From VBDM01 sp964430565 (GTDB lineage Bacteria > Pseudomonadota > Gammaproteobacteria > Burkholderiales > SG8-39), in the NCBI GenBank assembly GCA_964430565.1, contig CAYSFD010000047.1:1-64000 (forward strand): a stretch of 64,000 nt of DNA, given 5' to 3'. The notes beneath the pieces are model-generated. The model made no database searches. It was not told the DNA's origin and saw only the letters and a program-made list of their open reading frames with translations. A program made the translations under genes and the position numbers. Numbering within the stretch: position 1 is the first letter of the stretch; each line of letters opens with the position of its first letter. Shown in pieces: positions 25,326 through 35,256 of the stretch.

Positions 25326-26651
25326 CTAGAGGACCCGCTCGCAGGGGATGTCAATCTCCATCAGCTTTCTTGCCGCGTCGATCCCGCTGCGCACCGCGGC
25401 CTCCAGCGTCCCCGGGTATTCGCTTCCCACGTAATCCCCCGCCAGCACGAGGTTGGGGATTGCGGTCTGCGCTTCGGGTCGAGCGAGCGCGGGCGTGCAG
25501 GAAAACGTTGCGCGCTTCTCGGTGATGACCTGCGACCAGCGTAAGGCGGGCAGGGCGCCGAGTGCTGCCCGAAGCTCGGCCTCGATTCGCGACACCAGCG
25601 CTTCCTTCGTGAGTTCCTCGTGCGCGCCCGATGCGCTGATCACGGCAGCGAGCAGGCCCTTGGGTCCGCCGAGCCGGCCGCGATCGAACGCCCACTGCGC
25701 GATGCCGCCGTTGAAGCCGAGCATGGGTGCAGGCAGCGATATGGATTCGGGATATTGCAGGTAGCAGGTGACGATGGGCTCGTAGGCGAATGCGCCGATA
25801 CGCGAAAGCGAGTCGGCCAGTTCGGGAAGTTGCACCAGCAATTGCCCCGCATGCTGCGGGCCGCAGGCGATCACCACATGGGTAAACCACGACGCGTCGA
25901 CACGAAACCCGGTCGGGACGCGCATGATCCGGCGCACCGGCTCCCCGAGCCTGATCTTGCCGCCGCGCGCGGTGATGTACGCGGCGGCCGGCTCCGGAAA
26001 TACGCCGCCGAGGTCGGTTCGAGCGATGAGAAGATCGCTCGCATCGCGTTTTCCGGTGAAGCCGTCGCGCAGGACGTTTGCGAAGACCCGGGCGGAGGCG
26101 TGGTCGACCGGCGTGTTCAGCGCGGACACGCATAGGGGTTCCCACAAATGCGTGCGCAGCGTGCCTGTCTGACGCTGTTCGTCGAGAAATTGCGCGACGC
26201 TGCGGTCGGGCTCGATGCGAAAATTGCGAGCTCGGAGCGCCGCCATGAAGCGCAGCGCGCTGAAGCCTTGAGCGAGATGCAATCCCTTCGCGGCGAGGAG
26301 CGCGGCGAACAGATTGAGCGGGTAGGGGAGCCGCGGCGCGCGCAGATGAAAGCCGTCGGCGAAGCGCAACTCGAGGGGCAAGCGAAGGAGGAGCTTGTCG
26401 GGATCGGCGCCGACAAGCCGCATCAGCCGCAAGGTTTCGCGATACGCGCCGATCAGGACGTGCTGGCCGTTGTCGAGATCGACGCCGTCGACGCTCACCC
26501 GCCGCGCGCGGCCGCCGAGACTGCGCGAAGCCTCGAAAACCGTGACCGGAACGCCGCGCTCCGCCAACGTCACCGCGGCAGCGAGGCCCGCCCAGCCGGC
26601 GCCGACGACCGCGACCTGGGGTGGGGTCAAGCCGTGACCCAAGTCCGCCAC
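25326..26651 (-). CDS. hpnE: Hydroxysqualene dehydroxylase HpnE
   Basis: FAD-dependent enzyme reducing hydroxysqualene to squalene, last of three steps of the HpnCDE route from farnesyl diphosphate. 441 residues; dinucleotide-binding VVGAGWAGLAAAVTLAERG at about 15-33, ASRSLGGRARR near 42-52, and a C-terminal FAD segment (NLVLAGDYVGSEYPGTLEAA). GTG start at 26651 overlaps the hpnD 3' end by 25 bases. The operon order hpnC-hpnD-hpnE is the usual one. No squalene-hopene cyclase gene is in the window. Confidence 0.93.
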   Translation of the reverse strand: MADLGHGLTPPQVAVVGAGWAGLAAAVTLAERGVPVTVFEASRSLGGRARRVSVDGVDLDNGQHVLIGAYRETLRLMRLVGADPDKLLLRLPLELRFADGFHLRAPRLPYPLNLFAALLAAKGLHLAQGFSALRFMAALRARNFRIEPDRSVAQFLDEQRQTGTLRTHLWEPLCVSALNTPVDHASARVFANVLRDGFTGKRDASDLLIARTDLGGVFPEPAAAYITARGGKIRLGEPVRRIMRVPTGFRVDASWFTHVVIACGPQHAGQLLVQLPELADSLSRIGAFAYEPIVTCYLQYPESISLPAPMLGFNGGIAQWAFDRGRLGGPKGLLAAVISASGAHEELTKEALVSRIEAELRAALGALPALRWSQVITEKRATFSCTPALARPEAQTAIPNLVLAGDYVGSEYPGTLEAAVRSGIDAARKLMEIDIPCERVL

Positions 26652-27460
26652 GCGATCCAGAGCTTGCGGACCGGCGTGAGCGCGACGCGCTGCTTGAGCA
26701 CGCGAAAGCCGTCGCCGGATATTTCCTTGAGCAGCGTCCGGTAGATGGCAGCCATGACCAGGCCCGGTCTTTGCGCGCGGCGGTCTTCGAGGGGAAGGAG
26801 TGCCAGCGCTTCGTCGTAGCAGCGCATGGCGCGCCCGGCCTGGAAGCGCATCAGGCGCGTGAAGTTCTCGGTGTGGCGGCCCTCGAGAATGTCCGCGGCG
26901 CTGACCTCGAAGCGCTTCAGTTCGTCCATTGGGATATAGATACGGTTATTGCGCGCGTCCTCGCCGACGTCGCGGATGATGTTGGTGAGCTGGAACGCGA
27001 GGCCGAGCCGCTCGGCATAGTCGATCGTCTTCGGATCGCGGTAGCCGAAGATCGCCGCGGCGAGCGCGCCGACTACGCCTGCCACGCGGTGGCAGTAGAG
27101 CTGCAACCCCGCAAAATCCAGGTAGCGGTTCTGGTTCAGGTCCATCTCCATGCCGTCCATGATCTCGTTCAACCGTGCCTGGGTGATTCCGAACGGCCCG
27201 GTAGCAGGCACCAGCGCGCGTGTTACCGGATGCTGCGGGTTGCCGGCGAAGAGCTGGGCGACCTCGCCGCGCCACCACGCGAGCGCCGCTTGTGCAGCCG
27301 AGGGCTCGGTCGGCTCGTCCACGGCGTCGTCCACTTCGCGGCAGAAAGCGTAGAGCGCAGTGATCGCGCGACGGCGCGCCGGCGGCAGAAAAAGAAACGA
27401 GTAGTAGAAACTCGACCCGCTCTGCGCCGCTTTGTGTTGGCAATACTCGTCGGGGGTCAT
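26627..27460 (-). CDS. hpnD: Presqualene diphosphate synthase HpnD
   Basis: Joins two farnesyl diphosphates to presqualene diphosphate. 277 residues of the squalene/phytoene synthase fold. First aspartate-rich motif DDAVDE at 44-49, second (DVGEDARNNRIYIP) near 164-177, both for Mg-diphosphate binding. The N-terminus MTPDEYCQHKAAQSGSSFYYSF is typical. ATG start overlaps the hpnC stop by 4 bases; the 3' end overlaps hpnE. Acts in the cytoplasm at the membrane surface. Confidence 0.94.
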   Translation of the reverse strand: MTPDEYCQHKAAQSGSSFYYSFLFLPPARRRAITALYAFCREVDDAVDEPTEPSAAQAALAWWRGEVAQLFAGNPQHPVTRALVPATGPFGITQARLNEIMDGMEMDLNQNRYLDFAGLQLYCHRVAGVVGALAAAIFGYRDPKTIDYAERLGLAFQLTNIIRDVGEDARNNRIYIPMDELKRFEVSAADILEGRHTENFTRLMRFQAGRAMRCYDEALALLPLEDRRAQRPGLVMAAIYRTLLKEISGDGFRVLKQRVALTPVRKLWIAWRTWVTA

Positions 27461-28269
27461 CGCATCACCAGCGCACGCGCAAGCATCAGCGGCCAGTCCC
27501 AGACACGAAGCACGGGTCGTTGCCGGAACACATCGCCGCGCGCGCTCTCGATTTTCTCCAGGATCCTCAAGCCTCCCTGCACGACGCCGCGGATCTCAAG
27601 GCCGACGCGTCCCGGAAGACGTCCTACGAGCGGCGATCCTTTCAGCATCATCGAGCGTGCCCGGTCAACCTGAAAACGCATAAGGTCCCACCAACCACCG
27701 GTGGCGTCGCGTGCCGCGATCTGGCTTTCGGTTACCCCAAAGCGCGCCATTTCTTCCTGCGGGAGGTAGATGCGGTTCTTGCGGAAGTCGATTTCCACGT
27801 CCTGCCAGAAATTGATGAGCTGCAGCGCCGAGCAGACCGCATTCGAGCAGGCGAGGTTCTCAGCGTCGAATCTGCCATACAAGTGCAGCATCAACCGACC
27901 CACCGGCTCCGCCGAGCGTCGGCAATAATCCATGACCTCGGCGAAGTTTGCGTAGCGCGATTTGGTCACGTCCTGGGAGAACGCATCGAGGAGGTTGTAA
28001 AAAGGCTCAAACGGCAGGCCATGCGCCGAGATTACTTCGAGGAGCTCCCGGAAAAGCGAAGAAGCGGGGGATTCACCTGCCTCAAGCCGGCGCAATTCCG
28101 TGCGATAAGCCTCGAGGCAGGCGAGGCGCTCGGCGCTTGGAAGTTGGCCTTCATCGGCGAAATCATCCGCGCTGCGCGCAAATCGGTAGATGACTGACAC
28201 GGGACGGCGAAGTGGTGCCGGAAGCAGCAGCGAAGCAACCGGAAAGTTTTCGTAGTGGCCAACCGACAT
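27457..28269 (-). CDS. hpnC: Hydroxysqualene synthase HpnC
   Basis: Converts presqualene diphosphate to hydroxysqualene. 270 residues from the ATG at 28269 (MSVGHYENFPVASLLLP, the family's usual start); an in-frame TTG at 28284 gives 5 more residues and is less likely. Aspartate-rich motif SADDFADE near 33-40 and second motif NFWQDVEIDFRKNRIYLP near 150-167. First gene of the squalene operon, transcribed away from the tRNA-Leu promoter only 35 bases from its start. Confidence 0.93.
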   Translation of the reverse strand: MSVGHYENFPVASLLLPAPLRRPVSVIYRFARSADDFADEGQLPSAERLACLEAYRTELRRLEAGESPASSLFRELLEVISAHGLPFEPFYNLLDAFSQDVTKSRYANFAEVMDYCRRSAEPVGRLMLHLYGRFDAENLACSNAVCSALQLINFWQDVEIDFRKNRIYLPQEEMARFGVTESQIAARDATGGWWDLMRFQVDRARSMMLKGSPLVGRLPGRVGLEIRGVVQGGLRILEKIESARGDVFRQRPVLRVWDWPLMLARALVMR

Positions 28270-28303
28270 TGCCCTATTTTTCAAAGGGTTTCAGGCTGTT
28301 AGG

Positions 28304-28332
28304 CTGACAGTATAGGGGGGTTGCGGTAGAAT
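28304..28332 (+). promoter_or_regulatory. Sigma-70 promoter of tRNA-Leu (and tig)
   Basis: CTGACA (28304-28309), a 17-base spacer, and TAGAAT (28327-28332). Predicted start near 28339, about 55 bases before the mature tRNA-Leu 5' end. Good match to the consensus and correct position for a stable RNA gene. Confidence 0.7.
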
Positions 28333-28393
28333 GGCACGCGCATTGCGGTCCGGCTAAAGAGCAGGGAACCGGGCGCGACGCAGGTGCCGCACC

Positions 28394-28478
28394 GCGAAGG
28401 TGGCGGAATTGGTAGACGCACTGGATTTAGGTTCCAGCGCCGTAAGGCATGGGGGTTCGAGTCCCTTCCTTCGCACCA
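28394..28478 (+). tRNA. tRNA-Leu (anticodon UAG)
   Basis: 85 bases with an encoded CCA. Acceptor strands GCGAAGG and CCTTCGC pair fully; anticodon stem CTGGA/TCCAG with loop TTTAGGT, anticodon TAG, reading CUA and, by wobble, other CUN codons. It has the long variable arm (CGCCGTAAGGCATG region) and T-loop GTTCGAG expected of a class II leucine tRNA. Nineteen bases downstream tig begins, so it may be cut from a tig precursor RNA. Confidence 0.97.
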
Positions 28479-28496
28479 GGAGCCGGGTTTTTGGGA

Positions 28497-29801
28497 ATGC
28501 AGACGAGCATCGAAACGTTAGGCAAGCTGGAACGGAAACTGGACATGGCGGTTCCGGCCGAGCAGATCGACCGTGAAGTCGAGCAGCGGCTGCGCAAGCT
28601 CTCGCGCACCGTGCGCATGGACGGTTTTCGCCCGGGCAAAGTTCCGCTCAAGATCGTCGCGCAGCACTACGGTCCGCAGGTGCGCACGGAAGTGATCGGC
28701 GACGCGGTGCAAAAAGCATTCTCCGAAGTAATAAAGGAGCAAAGGCTGAAGGTCGCAGGCTATCCGCGTATCGAGCGCAAGGAGGGCGGCGACGAAAAAC
28801 AGCTCGCATTCAGCGCCACGTTTGAGATCTACCCAGACATCAAACTGGGTGACTTGGCGGGCACGAAAGTCCGGCGCCCCACTCACGCCGTCGATGAAGC
28901 CGACGTGGATCATACGATCGGCATCCTTCGCAAGCAGCGCGCGACCTGGGAAGCGGTCACGCGCGCTTCACAGTCGGGCGACCGAGTCACCGTCGACTAC
29001 ACGGGGCGCATTGACGGGAACGAGTTTCCCGGCGGCAAGGGCAGCGCGATGCCGGTCGTGATCGGCGAGGGCCGCGTCCTGCCCGAATTCGAATCCGGCC
29101 TCACCGGAGCGAAGGCCGGAGAACGGAAGATTTTTCCGGTGGCCTTTCCAGCCGACTATTTCGGGAAAGAAGTGGCCGGGAAGTCTGCGAGCTTCGAGGT
29201 CAGCGTTAACGACGTCGAGGCGCCAAAACTCCCGGAGGTCGATGCCGAATTCGCCAAATCGCTCGGCGTCGCCGACGGCGACATCGCGAGGATGCGCGAA
29301 GAAGTCAAGGCGAACGTCGGGCGCGAAGTCAACAAACGGGTCGAGAGCGAACTCAAGCAGGCGGTCATGCAGGCGCTCATCGACTCCACAGCGCTCGAAT
29401 TACCGAAATCGCTCGTCGAAATCGAGCTGCAACGCATGGTGCAACAGGCGCGTGCGGACCTCGAGGCCCGGGGCGTCAAGCTTGAAAAGTTGCCCGTGAG
29501 TCCGGAGGCGCTCGAAGCGCAGGCGCGTCGGCGCGTAACCCTGGGGCTGATTCTCGGCGAAGTCGTAAGAGCACACGATCTTGGCGCCAAGCCCGAGCAG
29601 GTGCGCGCTCTGGTGACCGAGCACGCCCAGACCTATGAGCAACCCTTTGAGGTGGTAAAATGGATTTACTCGGAGCCGCAGCGGCTGGGCGAGTTCGAGG
29701 GGTTGGCGGTCGAGTCGAATGTCGTCAAATGGGTTCTCGAGCGCGCCAAGGTGGAGGACGAGGCGATCAGCTTCGACAAACTGATGGGAGGAGCCAAATG
29801 A
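28497..29801 (+). CDS. tig: Trigger factor
   Basis: Ribosome-bound chaperone and prolyl isomerase. 434 residues from ATG 28497 (MQTSIETLGKLERKLDMAVP). Ribosome-binding loop GFRPGKVP near 42-49, FKBP-type domain at about 155-240 (QSGDRVTVDYTGRIDG, FPGGKGSAMPVVIGEGRVLP), then the helical chaperone domain with the usual YEQP and YxEPQRL segments near 380-395. The frame extends into the tRNA but that part cannot be coding. The stop overlaps the clpP start by 4 bases. Confidence 0.97.
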   Translation: MQTSIETLGKLERKLDMAVPAEQIDREVEQRLRKLSRTVRMDGFRPGKVPLKIVAQHYGPQVRTEVIGDAVQKAFSEVIKEQRLKVAGYPRIERKEGGDEKQLAFSATFEIYPDIKLGDLAGTKVRRPTHAVDEADVDHTIGILRKQRATWEAVTRASQSGDRVTVDYTGRIDGNEFPGGKGSAMPVVIGEGRVLPEFESGLTGAKAGERKIFPVAFPADYFGKEVAGKSASFEVSVNDVEAPKLPEVDAEFAKSLGVADGDIARMREEVKANVGREVNKRVESELKQAVMQALIDSTALELPKSLVEIELQRMVQQARADLEARGVKLEKLPVSPEALEAQARRRVTLGLILGEVVRAHDLGAKPEQVRALVTEHAQTYEQPFEVVKWIYSEPQRLGEFEGLAVESNVVKWVLERAKVEDEAISFDKLMGGAK

Positions 29802-30466
29802 GCGGCATGAGTTGGCACGTGGGTGCGCCGCAGGGCCAATCATCCCGTCAGGATCCGCAGGACCTGGGGCTGATCCCCATGGTGATAGAGCAGAGCGGGC
29901 GGGGCGAGCGCGCCTACGACATCTACTCGCGGCTGCTCAAAGAACGCGTGGTCTTTCTGGTCGGTCCGGTGAACGAGATTTCGGCCAATCTGATCGTCGC
30001 CCAGTTCCTTTTCCTCGAGTCGGAAAACCCCGACAAGGACATATCCTTCTACATCAATTCCCCGGGCGGCTCGGTGTCGGCGGGGCTCGCGATTTACGAT
30101 ACCATGCAGTTCGTCAAACCCGACGTCTCGACGCTTTGCGTCGGACAGGCGGCCAGCATGGGGGCGCTGTTGCTCGGGGCAGGCGAAAAGGACAAGCGCT
30201 TCTGCCTGCCCAATTCGCGCGTGCTGATCCACCAGCCCATGGGCGGGTTTCAGGGGCAGGCGTCCGACATCGAGATCCACGCCAAGGAAATCCTTTATCT
30301 GCGCCAGCAACTCAACGAGATCATGGCGAAGCACACCGGCCAGAGCGTAGAGCGCATCTCGCGCGACACCGACCGCGACAATTTCCTTTCCGCGGACGAG
30401 GCAGTGAAGTACGGACTCGTGGACCGGGTGCTGACCTCACGGGCCGAGGCGACCGCGGCGGCCTGA
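29798..30466 (+). CDS. clpP: ATP-dependent Clp protease proteolytic subunit ClpP
   Basis: Serine protease of the ClpXP machine. 222 residues from ATG 29798. Catalytic Ser120 (QAASMGALLL), His145 (RVLIHQPMGG) and the aspartate in SRDTDRDNFLSADEA. The N-terminal 25 residues before LGLIPMVIEQ are longer than in E. coli and probably a propeptide. Lies between tig and clpX, the standard order. Confidence 0.97.
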   Translation: MSGMSWHVGAPQGQSSRQDPQDLGLIPMVIEQSGRGERAYDIYSRLLKERVVFLVGPVNEISANLIVAQFLFLESENPDKDISFYINSPGGSVSAGLAIYDTMQFVKPDVSTLCVGQAASMGALLLGAGEKDKRFCLPNSRVLIHQPMGGFQGQASDIEIHAKEILYLRQQLNEIMAKHTGQSVERISRDTDRDNFLSADEAVKYGLVDRVLTSRAEATAAA

Positions 30467-30479
30467 ACGCGGAGAAGAC

Positions 30480-31742
30480 ATGAGCGAAAAGAGCGGCGGC
30501 GAGAAACTCCTCTACTGCTCCTTCTGCGGCAAGAGCCAGCACGAGGTGAGGAAGCTCATCGCGGGTCCGTCCGTGTTCATTTGCGACGAGTGCATCGAGC
30601 TGTGCAACGACATCATTCGCGAGGAGAGCGTAGCCGACAAGGGCAAGCCCGCCAAGTCGGATCTGCCAACGCCGCGCGAAATCTGCGGGATACTGGACGA
30701 GTACGTGATCGGCCAGGAGCTGGCGAAGAAGATCCTCTCGGTCGCGGTCTACAACCATTACAAGCGGCTGAAGCACCTCTCGAAGAACGACGAGGTCGAG
30801 CTCGCGAAATCCAACATCCTGCTCGTCGGCCCGACCGGATCGGGCAAGACGCTGCTCGCGCAGACGATGGCGCGCCTTTTGAACGTTCCGTTCGTGATCG
30901 CCGATGCGACAACGCTGACCGAGGCGGGCTACGTCGGCGAGGACGTGGAGAACATCATTCAGAAGCTGCTGCAGAACTGCGACTACGATGTGGACAAGGC
31001 CAAGCGCGGCATCGTCTACATCGACGAAATCGACAAAATTTCGCGCAAGTCCGACAACCCTTCGATTACCCGAGATGTTTCGGGCGAGGGCGTGCAGCAG
31101 GCGCTGCTCAAGCTCGTCGAGGGGACGATCGCGTCGGTGCCGCCGCAAGGCGGGCGCAAGCACCCCAATCAGGATTTCGTACAGGTCGACACGACCAATA
31201 TCCTGTTCATTTGCGGCGGAGCGTTCGACGGTCTGGAGAAGATCATCCGCAGCCGCTCCGAGAAGAGCGGCATCGGCTTCGGCGCGGACGTGAGAAGCTT
31301 GAAGAGCGGCAAGGACATCAGCGAAGTGCTGCGCACGGTGGAGCCGGAAGACCTCATCAAATACGGGCTCATTCCCGAATTCGTGGGGCGGCTGCCGGTG
31401 ATCGCCACGCTCGAGGAACTCGACGAGAAAGCCCTGATCCAAATACTCACGGAGCCGAAGAACGCTCTCATCAAGCAATATCAGAAGCTCTTCGGAATGG
31501 AGGGCGTGGACCTGGAAGTGCGGCCGCAGGCGCTGCAGGCGATCTCCAAGAAGGCCTTGGCGCGAAAGACCGGCGCTCGTGGACTGCGCTCGATTCTCGA
31601 ACAGGTGCTGCTGGACCTCATGTTCGATCTTCCGACGATGGAGAACGTGAGCAAGGTCGTGGTAGACGAGAACGCCATCATCGGCGAAGGCAAGCCCCTT
31701 CTCATCTACACCGAGCCCCCGAAAGTGGCGGGCACCGCTTGA
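30480..31742 (+). CDS. clpX: ATP-dependent Clp protease ATP-binding subunit ClpX
   Basis: AAA+ unfoldase that feeds substrates to ClpP. 420 residues. N-terminal zinc domain with Cys13, Cys16, Cys35 and Cys38; Walker A GPTGSGKT at 117-124; Walker B VYIDEIDK near 178-185; the ClpP-contacting IGF loop appears as SGIGFGAD near 262-269; C-terminal sensor 2 in TGARGLRSI. Starts 13 bases after clpP with GGAG ahead of the ATG. Confidence 0.98.
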   Translation: MSEKSGGEKLLYCSFCGKSQHEVRKLIAGPSVFICDECIELCNDIIREESVADKGKPAKSDLPTPREICGILDEYVIGQELAKKILSVAVYNHYKRLKHLSKNDEVELAKSNILLVGPTGSGKTLLAQTMARLLNVPFVIADATTLTEAGYVGEDVENIIQKLLQNCDYDVDKAKRGIVYIDEIDKISRKSDNPSITRDVSGEGVQQALLKLVEGTIASVPPQGGRKHPNQDFVQVDTTNILFICGGAFDGLEKIIRSRSEKSGIGFGADVRSLKSGKDISEVLRTVEPEDLIKYGLIPEFVGRLPVIATLEELDEKALIQILTEPKNALIKQYQKLFGMEGVDLEVRPQALQAISKKALARKTGARGLRSILEQVLLDLMFDLPTMENVSKVVVDENAIIGEGKPLLIYTEPPKVAGTA

Positions 31743-31773
31743 GCGACGACCGCCGTCCTCGATCGGGGCGTGG

Positions 31774-31800
31774 CTTGAACCGGGGCGCGCCGCCCCAAAG
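31774..31800 (+). promoter_or_regulatory. Candidate sigma-32 heat-shock promoter of lon
   Basis: CTTGAA (31774-31779), 13 bases, then CCCCAAAG (31793-31800), close to the sigma-32 consensus CTTGAA-N13-15-CCCCATNT. The start point would fall near 31806, about 25 bases before the lon ATG. The GGGGC-gcgcc-GCCCC inverted repeat inside the spacer could also form a small hairpin after clpX, but there is no T-run. Confidence 0.6.
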
Positions 31801-31830
31801 TAGCGATTGATTCAGCTTTCCGGGAGCGCC

Positions 31831-34239
<2,409 letters not shown>

Positions 34240-34389
34240 ATTGGTGCAACGCCGAGCGAATCGCGCCGCGCTCGTCAGCTTTCCGAAGTGTTTTCCCGGG
34301 ACATCGCATACCGCGGAGGAAACTTGGCGCGTCTCTTGCAGAGTTCCAGAAAAGCATCACGCAGGGAAAAACTAAACCGCCGCGACTGC
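34240..34389. other. Intergenic spacer after lon, no gene seen
   Basis: Together with the following promoter and leader, 371 bases separate lon from hupB. In this first part no open frame, hairpin with T-run or known motif is convincing; a GAGCG/CGCTC inverted repeat near 34255-34279 is weak. Confidence 0.4.
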
Positions 34390-34419
34390 TTGACATGGTG
34401 CTTTTGCAATTGTTATAAA
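34390..34419 (+). promoter_or_regulatory. Strong sigma-70 promoter upstream of hupB
   Basis: Perfect -35 TTGACA (34390-34395) and -10 TATAAA (34414-34419) with an 18-base spacer (or TTATAA with 17). The start would be near 34426, giving a leader of about 185 bases before hupB. This is the best promoter match in the window, fitting the high expression of HU. Confidence 0.75.
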
Positions 34420-34444
34420 TGGGTGTGAGATATCGCACCCATTT
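34417..34444. promoter_or_regulatory. Inverted repeat over the hupB transcription start
   Basis: Arms AAATGGGTG (34417-34425) and CACCCATTT (34436-34444) are perfect inverse copies around a 10-base centre. The site overlaps the -10 box and predicted start point, the usual place for a repressor operator; as RNA, only the right half would be transcribed. Which protein binds is unknown. Confidence 0.5.
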
Positions 34445-34610
34445 CAAGAACCCGTTTCAGCCGCGAAATAAGCATAGCCCGGTTTGGCACTGCGTCGCCT
34501 CGGGACGCGGTAGACCGGTCTTTGCTTAGTCCACGGTCATGATCCAACGGGAGGTGGGTTGTGTACATTGAGTGTGCACTCCGCGATCAATCAATCTTCA
34601 AGGGGGCCGA

Positions 34611-34883
34611 ATGAACAAGCTGGAAATCATTGATCACATCGCCAAATCCGCCGACATCTCCAAGGCCGCCGCGGGACGCTCGCTCGATGCCGCCGTTACG
34701 GCGATCAAGACCGCGATGAAAAAAGGCAGCATGGTCACCCTTGTCGGGTTCGGAACGTTTTACGTCGGAAAGCGCGAAGCGCGCACCGGGCGTAACCCGC
34801 GCACCGGCGATGCGATCAGGATTAAAGCCGCCAGAGTCCCCAAGTTTCGCGCTGGCAAGGCGCTGAAGGATGCAGTAAACTAG
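34611..34883 (+). CDS. hupB: DNA-binding protein HU-beta
   Basis: Small nucleoid protein that bends DNA, 90 residues from ATG 34611 (MNKLEIIDHIAKSADISKAA). The beta-arm signature GFGTFYVGKREARTGRNPRTG is at about 45-65, and the C-terminus VPKFRAGKALKDAVN is typical. AGGGGG lies 5 bases before the start. The gene is monocistronic in appearance, with its own promoter and a terminator. Position after lon and before ppiD is the classical one. Confidence 0.97.
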   Translation: MNKLEIIDHIAKSADISKAAAGRSLDAAVTAIKTAMKKGSMVTLVGFGTFYVGKREARTGRNPRTGDAIRIKAARVPKFRAGKALKDAVN

Positions 34884-34896
34884 CGGCCCTTCCGAG

Positions 34897-34936
34897 ACCG
34901 GCTCGGTTCTGATCGAGCGGGGTCGCGCCGGTTTTC
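34897..34936 (+). terminator. Candidate hupB terminator
   Basis: Outer stem ACCGGC (34897-34902) with GCCGGT (34927-34932), inner stem GCTCG/CGAGC, followed by TTTC. It lies 14 bases after the hupB stop and 8 bases before tRNA-Val. The T-run is short, so termination may be partial and tRNA-Val could be co-transcribed. Confidence 0.5.
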
Positions 34937-34943
34937 TGGGAAG

Positions 34944-35019
34944 GGGTGCTTAGCTCAGCTGGTAGAGCGTCGCCCTTACAAGGCGAATGTCGGCGGTTCG
35001 ATCCCGTCAGCACCCACCA
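34944..35019 (+). tRNA. tRNA-Val (anticodon UAC)
   Basis: 76 bases with encoded CCA. Acceptor GGGTGCT pairs with AGCACCC; D-loop AGCTGGTAGAG; anticodon stem TCGCC/GGCGA with loop CTTACAA, anticodon TAC; T-arm CGGCGGTTCGATCCCGTC region. Followed 6 bases later by a two-hairpin element and then tRNA-Asp. Confidence 0.97.
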
Positions 35020-35024
35020 AGTCG

Positions 35025-35104
35025 TAAAGCCGGACGCCTGCGGCGTCGGTTTACGTCCGCGAGTTCGAACTGACGCGCAGCGTAGTTCAACTCGCGGTGC
35101 GGGG
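35025..35104 (+). repeat. Two-hairpin repeat element, copy A (tRNA-Val/tRNA-Asp spacer)
   Basis: Hairpin 1 at 35025-35053 (TAAAGCCGGACGCC, loop TGC, GGCGTCGGTTTA; small bulges) and hairpin 2 at 35058-35096 with arms CGCGAGTTCGAACT and AGTTCAACTCGCG, 13 bp with one bulged C and a 12-base loop GACGCGCAGCGT. A second copy with the same layout lies at 37153-37233. The stems differ between copies by compensating changes, so structure seems conserved. Hairpin 1 ends in GGTTTA and might stop tRNA-Val transcription. Confidence 0.8.
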
Positions 35105-35127
35105 CGAAGAGTGTGTAGCGAAGAGTA

Positions 35128-35204
35128 GGAGCGGTAGTTCAGCTGGTTAGAATACCGGCTTGTCACGCCGGGGGTCGCGGGTTCGAATCCCGTCCGCTCC
35201 GCCA
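35128..35204 (+). tRNA. tRNA-Asp (anticodon GUC)
   Basis: 77 bases with encoded CCA. Acceptor GGAGCGG pairs with CCGCTCC, discriminator G; anticodon stem CCGGC/GCCGG with loop TTGTCAC, anticodon GTC; T-loop GGTTCGAATCC. Lies 108 bases after tRNA-Val; a short hairpin with six T residues follows. Confidence 0.97.
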
Positions 35205-35219
35205 GAATTTGTTGAAGGA

Positions 35220-35241
35220 CGAACGCCAGTTCGGCTTTTTT
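35220..35241 (+). terminator. Terminator after tRNA-Asp
   Basis: Stem CGAAC (35220-35224) and GTTCG (35229-35233) with loop GCCA, then GC and TTTTTT (35236-35241). Positioned 16 bases after the tRNA and 16 bases before the ppiD ATG, so it ends tRNA transcription and could also limit read-through into ppiD. Confidence 0.65.
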
Positions 35242-35256
35242 CGTCGAGAAACGCCC

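Noticed and set aside
35025..35104. tRNA pseudogene in the tRNA-Val/tRNA-Asp spacer
   Set aside because: It has the T-loop-like GTTCGAA but no acceptor, D or anticodon arm; the second copy after ppiD shares the two-hairpin layout instead.
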